Shown here: positions 1 to 5,204 of the stretch, piece by piece
Layout: each line of letters starts with the position of its first letter
How positions within the stretch are numbered: position 1 is the first letter of the stretch
Assembly (NCBI GenBank): GCA_009785885.1
Contig: WQUE01000144.1
Coordinates: forward strand, 1-5,204
DNA length: 5,204 bases
Reading direction: 5' to 3'
From: Actinomycetes bacterium
GTDB lineage: Bacteria; Actinomycetota; Actinomycetes; Propionibacteriales; Propionibacteriaceae
Made by a program: the position numbers and the translations under genes
The notes under the pieces: generated by a model
Seen by the model: only the letters and a program-made list of their open reading frames with translations
Databases searched by the model: none
What the model was told of the DNA's origin: nothing

Positions 1-212
1 ATGAAGTAGTAGTACGAGTTGCCCGTCTCCACCATCGCGTAGACGGACGACGCCGACTCGACCATGATCGCGCCGATCGCGACGAGCAGGCCCGTGCACA
101 CCAGCAGCAGGTAGTAGTCGGCGAGCGGGCGGGACAACGCCTCGGCGATCATCGAGCGCGGCTTGGCGGCTTGCGCGGGCCGGGGGGGGCGGATGTCGGT
201 GGACACGCTCAT
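1..212 (-). CDS. ftsW: FtsW, SEDS-family septal peptidoglycan polymerase, N-terminal fragment (C-terminus outside window)
   Basis: FtsW is the polytopic membrane glycosyltransferase of the divisome that polymerises lipid II together with a class B penicillin-binding protein. Only 70 whole codons are present before the left edge. Residues 1-31 form a basic, Pro/Ala-rich cytoplasmic tail ending in SRPLADYY. The first membrane segment spans about 33-51 (from YYLLLVC through GAIMV). It is followed by SASSVYAMVETGNSYYYF (53-70), the usual start of the first periplasmic loop in actinobacterial FtsW, whose later residues normally lead into the FxK/R motif. The call rests on this short match plus the conserved position after murD. 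RodA is the other SEDS option but would not be expected here. The start ATG overlaps the murD TGA and has a good AAGGAG 7 bases upstream. Odd points are the C8 run in codons 8-11 and a glutamate (E52) where other SEDS proteins carry a neutral residue before SAS. Confidence 0.88.
   Translation of the reverse strand, partial: MSVSTDIRPPRPAQAAKPRSMIAEALSRPLADYYLLLVCTGLLVAIGAIMVESASSVYAMVETGNSYYYF
182..189. repeat. Homopolymer run of 8 G/C inside ftsW codons 8-11
   Basis: Eight consecutive G on the plus strand, read as C8 in ftsW across the codons for Arg7-Pro-Pro-Arg11 or thereabouts (CGC CCC CCC CGG). It is the longest single-base run I see in the window. The frame is intact on both sides, so the run length is consistent with a functional gene here. 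Such runs are prone to slippage in replication and to sequencing error. Confidence 0.9.
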
Positions 213-1705
213 GCGGCCTCTCCTTCGGGGTTGCCGGCTGGTTCCAGCGCACGCACGGCCGCGGCGAAGTCGTCGCCGCGGGCGTCGTACCCGCTCCACA
301 TGTCCAGGCTGGCGCAGCCGGGTGCCAGCAGCACGGTGTCCCCGGGCCGGGCGAGCGTCGCCGCCCGCCGCACCGCCTCCCCCATCACGGCCCGGTCCGC
401 GCCGTCCAGCACGACGACGGGCACGCCGGGTGCGCGGCGCGCCAGGGCCCCGGCGAGTTCGGCCCGGTCGGTCCCGAACAGCACGGCCCCCCGCAGCCGG
501 GACGCGTGCGCCGCCACGAGGTCGTCGAAGTGGGTGCCCTTCGCCTGGCCGCCCGCGACCCACACGATCGTGCCGAACGCGCGCAGGGAGGCGTCCGCGG
601 CGTGCGGGTTGGTGGCCTTCGAGTCGTCCACATACGTGACCCCGTCGACCACCTCGACGGTCGCGATGCGGTGCCCACCGGGGACGAGCCGTTGCAGGCC
701 CTCGGCGACCGCCCCGGACGGGACGCCGAAACTGCGGGCCAGCGCGGCGGCGGCGAGCGCGTTCGCGACGTTGTGCGGCGCGGCGGGCCGGACATCGGCG
801 AGGCTCGCCAGTGGCAGCGCCGACGAGGCCCGCTGGTCGATGAACGCCCGGTCGACGAGCAGGTCGTCCACGACGCCGAGCATGCCCACCCCGGGGATGC
901 CGGTCGTGAAGCCGATGGCCCGGGCGCCCTCGGTCACGTCCGCCTCCTCGACCATGGCACGGGTGGCCGGCTCGGCGACGTTGTAGACGCACGCCGCCTC
1001 GACACCCCGGAAGATGGCAGCCTTGTCGGCACCGTAGTCGCGCATCAGGTCCGCCTCCGTGGCGCCCGGGCGCGCGTACCACTCCAGGTGGTCCGGATGC
1101 AGGTTCAGCACGGCGGCGCTGCGCAGCCGGAGCGTTTGGGACCAGTGAAGCTGGAAACTGGACAGTTCCACGGCGAACACGTCGTAGCCGCCCTCGTTGA
1201 TCGCCTCGATCACGGGACGCCCGATGTTGCCGACGGTCGCCACCCGGTGGCCCGCGGCTGCGAGCATCGACGCCAGCATCTGCGTCGTCGTCGTCTTGCC
1301 GTTCGTCCCGGTCACGCCGAGCCAGGGCACGACACGGTCGGGGAACATGAGACGCCACGCCAGCTCCACGTCGCCCCAGATGGGTACGCCGCGCGCCCCG
1401 GCCGCCAGCAGAAGCGCCGCGTCGGGATGCCAGCCGGGCGAGACGACCACCAGGTCCGCGCGATCGTCGAGGGCGGCCGACGCACCCGGGCCGAGCCGGA
1501 CCTGCGCCCCCAGGTGCTCGAGCAGACCGGCCCGGTCGGCGAGCGCGTCCGAGGTGCCCTCGTCGACGACGACCACGTGCGCCCCGAGTTCGCACAGTGC
1601 GTCGGCGGCCGCGAATCCCGACGTCCCCAGACCCGCCACGACGACGGTGGCACCCGGCCACGGGGACGTCCGGTCGGCGGTCTCCAGCCACGTCAGCGCG
1701 CTCAT
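209..1705 (-). CDS. murD: MurD, UDP-MurNAc-L-alanine--D-glutamate ligase
   Basis: Cytoplasmic ligase that adds D-glutamate to UDP-MurNAc-L-Ala with ATP. The protein is 498 residues; E. coli MurD is 438, and actinobacterial forms tend to be longer. The N-terminal Rossmann-like domain starts with VVVAGLGTSGFAAADAL (21-37) and contains VVVSPG (86-91). The central domain has the P-loop VTGTNGKTTTTQM (131-143), VGNIG (158-162), ELSSFQL (180-186), NLHPDHLEWY (201-210) and the probable carbamylated lysine K228 in YGADKAAIF. The C-terminal domain has HNVANALAAAALA (311-323), GGHR (343-346), VDDSKATNPHAA (359-370), AGGQAKG (384-390) and LAPGCASLDMW (460-470). The stretch between DHL and the lysine looks several residues longer than usual. 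The start is the ATG overlapping the mraY stop. Its Shine-Dalgarno is poor (GGG only 3 bases upstream), so translation probably relies on coupling. The frame stays open upstream to 2944, but that is shadow sequence inside mraY. The stop overlaps ftsW. Confidence 0.96.
   Translation of the reverse strand: MSALTWLETADRTSPWPGATVVVAGLGTSGFAAADALCELGAHVVVVDEGTSDALADRAGLLEHLGAQVRLGPGASAALDDRADLVVVSPGWHPDAALLLAAGARGVPIWGDVELAWRLMFPDRVVPWLGVTGTNGKTTTTQMLASMLAAAGHRVATVGNIGRPVIEAINEGGYDVFAVELSSFQLHWSQTLRLRSAAVLNLHPDHLEWYARPGATEADLMRDYGADKAAIFRGVEAACVYNVAEPATRAMVEEADVTEGARAIGFTTGIPGVGMLGVVDDLLVDRAFIDQRASSALPLASLADVRPAAPHNVANALAAAALARSFGVPSGAVAEGLQRLVPGGHRIATVEVVDGVTYVDDSKATNPHAADASLRAFGTIVWVAGGQAKGTHFDDLVAAHASRLRGAVLFGTDRAELAGALARRAPGVPVVVLDGADRAVMGEAVRRAATLARPGDTVLLAPGCASLDMWSGYDARGDDFAAAVRALEPAGNPEGEAA
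220..225 (-). promoter_or_regulatory. Shine-Dalgarno sequence of ftsW
   Basis: AAGGAG on the minus strand, 7 bases before the ATG at 212 and lying inside the last codons of murD. It is the best ribosome-binding site in the window and supports this start codon. It suggests ftsW may recruit ribosomes on its own in addition to coupling with murD. Confidence 0.8.
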
Positions 1706-2772
1706 TGTCCCAGCACCCACTCGCCGTAGAAAATCCCGAAACCGACCACGATCGTCAGCCCACAGATAATCCAGAACCGCACGACGACCGTCTCCTCGGC
1801 CCAGCCGAGCAGCTCGAAGTGATGGTGCAACGGTGCCATCTTGAACACGCGCTTGCCGTGGCTCGCCTTGAACCATCCCACCTGGATGATCACGGAGGCC
1901 GTCTCCACGACGAACAGCGCCCCGAGCAGGAACAGCAGCAGCTCGGTCCGTGTCACGACCGCCAGGCCCGCCATGGCCGCGCCGAGCGCCAGCGAACCGG
2001 TGTCGCCGAGGAAGATCCCGGCCGGACGGGCGTTCCACCACAGGAAGCCGAAGCACGCCGCGGCCAGCGCGACCGCGACGACGGCAAGGTCGTACGGATT
2101 GCGGGCGACATAGCACCGGGCCCCGGCGGTGGTGGCTCGTTCGCACCACTGGCCGTACTGCCAGATGTTGATGAGGACGAACGCCGCGAACACCATGGTC
2201 GACGCGCCGGTCGCCAGGCCGTCGAGCCCGTCGGTCAGGTTGACCGCGTTGGAGAACCCGGTGATGAGGACCGTCATCCAGACGACCGCCAGCACCACGG
2301 GCAGGCGCAGCGCCTCGATGTCGCGGGTGAAGCTGATCGCGGTGGACGCCGGTGTCGTGTGGTAGCCGTCGGGGAGGCGCAACGCGAGGACGCTGAAGGT
2401 CACCCCGATGAGGAGCTGACCGGCCAGTTTGGTGCGCGCCGACAACCCGAGGGAACGCTTGTGGGAGATCTTCGACCAATCGTCGGCCAGCCCGAGCAGG
2501 CCCGTCGCCACGAACAGCCCGAGCACCAGCAGGGCGCTGGCCGAGGGCCGCTGCCACATCACCAGGTGCGCCCCGGCGTAGGCGACGACGCAGGCGATGA
2601 TGAGCACGAGCCCACCCATGGTGGGCGTGCCGCGCTTGATGGAATGCGTGCTCGGCCCGTCGTCGCGCACAAACTGACCGTAGTGGCGGCGCGCCAGCGC
2701 GCCGATCAGCCACCGCGTGCCGACGAGCGTCACCACCAGCGCGATCAGGCCGGCGCCCAGCACCATCTTCAT
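1702..2772 (-). CDS. mraY: MraY, phospho-MurNAc-pentapeptide transferase (lipid I synthase)
   Basis: Integral membrane enzyme that transfers phospho-MurNAc-pentapeptide from UDP to undecaprenyl phosphate, producing lipid I on the cytoplasmic face of the membrane. The protein is 356 residues, the normal family length, with about ten hydrophobic segments, starting with residues 4-24 and ending near 332-350. Signature motifs in order are RDDGP (36-40), KRGTPTMGG (46-54), the Mg-binding aspartate pair ADDWSKI (96-102, D97 and D98), NAVNLTDGLDGLA (175-187), FLGDTGS with the third catalytic aspartate (254-260, D257), and KMAPLHHHFELLGW (311-324) with the HHH nucleotide-site motif at 316-318. All catalytic residues are kept. 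Residues after DD are usually Y/L-I/L-K, so WSK is slightly unusual. The first ATG (2772) overlaps the murF TGA, and a G-rich stretch lies 9 bases upstream. A second ATG at codon 3 is possible but breaks the overlap pattern. The stop overlaps murD. Confidence 0.97.
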   Translation of the reverse strand: MKMVLGAGLIALVVTLVGTRWLIGALARRHYGQFVRDDGPSTHSIKRGTPTMGGLVLIIACVVAYAGAHLVMWQRPSASALLVLGLFVATGLLGLADDWSKISHKRSLGLSARTKLAGQLLIGVTFSVLALRLPDGYHTTPASTAISFTRDIEALRLPVVLAVVWMTVLITGFSNAVNLTDGLDGLATGASTMVFAAFVLINIWQYGQWCERATTAGARCYVARNPYDLAVVAVALAAACFGFLWWNARPAGIFLGDTGSLALGAAMAGLAVVTRTELLLFLLGALFVVETASVIIQVGWFKASHGKRVFKMAPLHHHFELLGWAEETVVVRFWIICGLTIVVGFGIFYGEWVLGQ

Positions 2773-4256
2773 CGGGTCTGTCCCCCCTGCCCCTCCAGGA
2801 CGGCCGCGACCAGGCGTTCCAGGCCCAGGCCCCGACGATCCAGCTCGGATGCAGGCAGCCCCAGACCGCGGCTGGCCTTGAACAGCACGACATCGCCCGC
2901 GCCGGTCGGCACGGCGTCCGGCACGTCAGCGTACTGCACGACACGGGCCTGTCCCCCCGACTCGCGGGCGCCCGCGACCACGTCGGCGGCGTACTGGCCG
3001 ACTGCGAGCACGCTCACCCCGCACCGGGCGGCACGGCTCCCCGCCTCACGGTGCAGCGCCGGCGCCAGCGGCCCCAACTCCAGCATGTCGCCGAGCACGG
3101 CGCACGCACGCGCCTGCGGCCACTGCCGCCGCCGGGCGGCGATCATCCGGCCCACGGTGTCCAGCGCGGCCGCCACCGAATCCGGATTCGCGTTGTACGC
3201 GTCGTTCACCAGCACCGCCCCGCCGGGCAGTTCGTGCAGCGCCATGCGCCACGGGGAACGCGGCACCAGGTGGCCAAGGCGTGCGGCGACATCCCCGGGA
3301 TGCAGCCCGACGGCCAGGGCCATCGCCGCGGCCGCCAAGGCGTCGGCCACAAGGTGCCGGCCCACGAGCGGGAGCCGCACGGCGTGCGCAAAACCTCGCC
3401 CGTCGGCTGACCCGGTGAGGGTGAAGCCGTAGCGTTCCAGGTCGTCCGCACGGCTGCCGGTCGCCCGCACCGACAGGGGCGCCTCGTTGAGCGTGGCCGC
3501 CGGGACGACCGGCGCCCCGGCACTGAACCACGCGACGCGGGCGTCGGTGCGCGCGGCCATGCCTGCGACGAGCGCGTCGTCGGCGTTGAGCACGGCCCAA
3601 CCCCCGGACGGCAGCGCCTCCACGATCTCGCCCTTGGCCGCCGCGATCCCCTCCTGGCTGCCGAACTCGCCCAGGTGGGCCGTCCCGACGTTGGTCACGG
3701 CGGCCACCGTCGGGGGCGTGATCCCGCACAGCCAGGCGATGTGGCCGGCGCCGCGGGCCCCCATCTCGCTCACGAGGTACCGTGTGGACGCATCGACCCG
3801 GCAGGCCGTCAGCGGCACGCCCAGTTCGTTGTTCCAGGATCCCTGCGGCGCGACGGTCGGGCCGTCCGGGTCGAGGAGCTGCGCCAGGATGTCCTTCGTC
3901 GTCGTCTTCCCCGCCGATCCGGTGAGCGCCAGGGTCGTGAGGCCCGCGGCCCTCGCCTCGGTGACCACGCCCCGTGCCAGGTCGGCCAAGCCGCGCAGCG
4001 GGTCGAGCGCGACGATCGTGGGGACGCCGAGCCCCGGCAGCTCCGAGGCGGCCAGCACGGCCGCGGCCCTCTGGGCGACGGCCGCCGCCGCGAACTGGCG
4101 GCCGTCGGCGTGCTCCCCCGGCAGGGCGACGAACAGGGCACCGGGGCCCACCTGTCGACTGTCGGCGACGACGCCGGGCCCGACCAGGCGCGCATGATCG
4201 CCGGCGCACCGGCCGCCGGCCAGTGCGGCCACCTGCCCCGCCGTCAGGATCCTCAT
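2769..4256 (-). CDS. murF: MurF, UDP-MurNAc-tripeptide--D-Ala-D-Ala ligase
   Basis: Cytoplasmic ligase that adds the D-Ala-D-Ala dipeptide to UDP-MurNAc-tripeptide with ATP, giving the pentapeptide precursor used by MraY. The protein is complete at 495 residues, somewhat longer than E. coli MurF (about 450) and ordinary for actinobacteria. The N-terminal substrate domain shows DSRQVGPGALFVALPGEHADG (about 32-52). The central ATPase domain has the P-loop TGSAGKTTTKD (112-122), NNELGVPLT (142-150), EMGARGAGHI (164-173), TNVGTAHLGEFGS (188-200), a lysine in AKGEI (207-211) and NADD (224-227). The C-terminal domain has the MurF hallmark NDAYNANPDS (351-360) and LGDMLELG (388-395). The start was chosen at the ATG at 4256. 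It overlaps the murE stop as ATGA, an AAAGGG lies 7 bases upstream, and the protein opens with the typical MRxLTAxxVA wording. The frame stays open upstream to 4721, but that part is shadow sequence inside murE. The end overlaps the mraY start. Confidence 0.97.
   Translation of the reverse strand: MRILTAGQVAALAGGRCAGDHARLVGPGVVADSRQVGPGALFVALPGEHADGRQFAAAAVAQRAAAVLAASELPGLGVPTIVALDPLRGLADLARGVVTEARAAGLTTLALTGSAGKTTTKDILAQLLDPDGPTVAPQGSWNNELGVPLTACRVDASTRYLVSEMGARGAGHIAWLCGITPPTVAAVTNVGTAHLGEFGSQEGIAAAKGEIVEALPSGGWAVLNADDALVAGMAARTDARVAWFSAGAPVVPAATLNEAPLSVRATGSRADDLERYGFTLTGSADGRGFAHAVRLPLVGRHLVADALAAAAMALAVGLHPGDVAARLGHLVPRSPWRMALHELPGGAVLVNDAYNANPDSVAAALDTVGRMIAARRRQWPQARACAVLGDMLELGPLAPALHREAGSRAARCGVSVLAVGQYAADVVAGARESGGQARVVQYADVPDAVPTGAGDVVLFKASRGLGLPASELDRRGLGLERLVAAVLEGQGGQTR
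2782..2787 (-). promoter_or_regulatory. Probable Shine-Dalgarno sequence of mraY (G6 run)
   Basis: A GGGGGG run preceded by A, 9 bases before the ATG at 2772, inside the last codons of murF. The match to the anti-Shine-Dalgarno is G-rich rather than canonical. A GGAGG further upstream, about 23 bases from the ATG, is too far to be the main site. Confidence 0.5.
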
Positions 4257-5204
4257 GCGCGGGCCCTTTGCTGTCGCTGCCACGCCTCGCGCAGCACCGC
4301 CGCGTCGCTGAACGGGTGCGCGCCGTCGGCCAACAGTTGGGTGGTCTCGTGGCCCTTGCCCAACACCACCACCGACTCGCCCGGCGCCGCGGTCTCCAGC
4401 GCGAACGCCAGGGCGGCCTCCCGCGGCGCGACCTCCACGACGCGATGGCCCAGGCGCGCCGCCACGGGCTCGGCGCCCGCGCGCACAGCCGCCCGGATCA
4501 CGGCGGGGTCCTCGCTGCGCGGATTGTCGTCGGTCACGATCACGACCTGCGCCGCCTCCGCCGCGGCCGCGCCCATCGGCCCGCGCTTGGCGGGATCCCG
4601 GTCGCCCCCGGCCCCCACCACCGCCACGCGGGGCTTCGGGACGGCGCCGAGTGCCGCGGCGATCGCCTGCGGCGTGTGCCCGAAGTCGACGTACGCGTAC
4701 GGCGCGTCCGGCCCCAACCACACGGGCTCCATCCGCCCGGGGACGCAGGCGCGCCGCAGCCCCTCGGCGGCGGCCGCCCCGTCGTACCCGCCCGCGTCGA
4801 TCATCGCCAGCGCGAGCACGGCGTTGCGCGCGTTGTACTCGCCCGGCATCGCCAGCCGGATGTCGAGGTCGCGCCCGCCGTGCCGCACCGTGAAACGGCT
4901 GCCGCCCGCGTCGGGCTGCCAGTCCATCAGCCGGTAGTCGTCGACGGGGTCGTAGCCGTAGGTCACCACCGGCACAGTGTCGGCCTCCCGCAGCCGCCGG
5001 ATGAGACGCTGGCCGGCCGCATCGTCGGCGTTGAGGACCGCCACCCGCGTCATCTCCGGGGTGAACAGCTCCGCCTTGGCCTCGAAGTAGGCCTCCATGG
5101 TGCTGTGGAAGTCGAGGTGGTCGCGGCCGAGGTTGGTGAACCCGGCGACGTCGAAGCGGGTGCCGTCGACCCGGTGGAGCGCCAGGGCGTGCGAACTGAC
5201 CTCC
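4253..5204 (-). CDS. murE: MurE, UDP-MurNAc-tripeptide synthetase (meso-DAP-adding), N-terminus cut by window edge
   Basis: Cytoplasmic Mur ligase that adds the third stem-peptide residue to UDP-MurNAc-L-Ala-D-Glu using ATP. Only the last 316 residues are present; the N-terminal domain and the P-loop lie beyond the right edge. Numbering from the first whole codon (5203), the fragment opens with the central-domain motif EVSSHAL (1-7), then NLGRDHLDFH (24-33), the lysine expected to be carbamylated (K43, in EAKAEL) and NADD (58-61). The C-terminal domain shows GEYNARN (121-127), VPGRME (154-159), VDFGHTPQA (172-180), GGDRD (199-203), DNPR (226-229) and GKGHET (282-287). In E. coli MurE the matching Arg389, Asp413-Arg416, Gly464 and Glu468 bind meso-diaminopimelate, and all are kept here, so DAP is the predicted substrate. 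The TGA stop overlaps the murF ATG. The motif order is intact with no frameshift. The VDFGHTPQA wording departs from the usual VDYAHTPDA. Confidence 0.96.
   Translation of the reverse strand, partial: EVSSHALALHRVDGTRFDVAGFTNLGRDHLDFHSTMEAYFEAKAELFTPEMTRVAVLNADDAAGQRLIRRLREADTVPVVTYGYDPVDDYRLMDWQPDAGGSRFTVRHGGRDLDIRLAMPGEYNARNAVLALAMIDAGGYDGAAAAEGLRRACVPGRMEPVWLGPDAPYAYVDFGHTPQAIAAALGAVPKPRVAVVGAGGDRDPAKRGPMGAAAAEAAQVVIVTDDNPRSEDPAVIRAAVRAGAEPVAARLGHRVVEVAPREAALAFALETAAPGESVVVLGKGHETTQLLADGAHPFSDAAVLREAWQRQQRARA
4264..4269 (-). promoter_or_regulatory. Probable Shine-Dalgarno sequence of murF
   Basis: AAAGGG on the minus strand, 7 bases before the ATG at 4256 and within the 3' end of murE. 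This moderate match at good spacing supports the short murF start over the far-upstream in-frame ATG codons. Confidence 0.55.

Noticed and set aside
506..1729. Plus-strand open frame of 407 codons opposite murD
   Set aside because: It is antisense to murD, with Arg/Gly-rich composition and no domain pattern; a GC-driven shadow.
209..2944. A 911-residue protein with murD as its C-terminal half
   Set aside because: The first 413 residues are an out-of-frame reading of mraY and of the end of murF. The MurD-like sequence begins exactly at the ATG that overlaps the mraY stop.
1597..3432. Plus-strand open frame of 611 codons opposite mraY and murF
   Set aside because: The translation is a low-complexity mix rich in Arg, Pro, His and Ala with no recognisable motif. 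It lies antisense to two well-supported genes, as expected for stop-poor high-GC DNA.
2769..4721. A 650-residue MurF with a 155-residue N-terminal extension
   Set aside because: The extension is the wrong frame of murE and is Arg/Gly-rich. The family-like N-terminus starts at 4256 with a fitting overlap and Shine-Dalgarno.
3675..4937. Plus-strand open frame of 420 codons opposite murF and murE
   Set aside because: It crosses the junction of two real genes on the other strand and shows only Arg/Ala/Ser-rich low-complexity sequence.
4253..5098. murE starting at the internal ATG at 5098
   Set aside because: The frame remains open to the window edge, and the 35 residues before this Met are typical MurE (EVSSHAL and NLGRDHLDFH), so this Met is internal.
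1..5204. Internal promoters, terminators, RNA genes, mobile elements or CRISPR arrays
   Set aside because: The genes overlap end to end, leaving no noncoding DNA. I saw no convincing promoter boxes, hairpin plus T-run, direct-repeat array or transposase signature on either strand.

Overview
The window is a very GC-rich segment (about 70% or more by eye) that lies entirely inside a division and cell wall (dcw) gene cluster. All genes are on the minus strand. In transcription order they are the C-terminal part of murE (entering at the right edge), complete murF, complete mraY, complete murD, and the first 70 codons of ftsW (leaving at the left edge). The order murE-murF-mraY-murD-ftsW, the strong GC bias, the Gly/Ala/Arg-rich proteins and the local wording of MraY and MurD all point to an actinobacterium. 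I cannot name a genus from the sequence alone.

Layout: murE occupies 4253-5204, murF 2769-4256, mraY 1702-2772, murD 209-1705 and ftsW 1-212. There is no intergenic DNA. Each of the four junctions is a 4-base ATGA overlap, where the start codon of the downstream gene overlaps the TGA stop of the upstream one. This implies one polycistronic message with translational coupling. I see no promoter, terminator, RNA gene, mobile element or CRISPR array, and there is no room for one outside coding sequence.

The products act in one pathway. MurD, MurE and MurF are cytoplasmic ATP-dependent ligases that build the stem peptide on UDP-MurNAc: D-Glu, then the third residue, then D-Ala-D-Ala. MraY moves phospho-MurNAc-pentapeptide onto undecaprenyl phosphate to form lipid I. 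FtsW is the SEDS-family glycan polymerase of the division septum, which uses the later product lipid II. MurE carries the DNPR signature and its partner contact residues, so the third stem residue is predicted to be meso-diaminopimelate.

No undescribed system is visible. The points worth a second look are small: the unbroken chain of ATGA overlaps, unequal Shine-Dalgarno strength at those junctions, a C8 run in the first codons of ftsW, and a few departures from usual motif wording in MurE, MurD, MraY and FtsW. The long plus-strand open frames are high-GC shadows of these genes.
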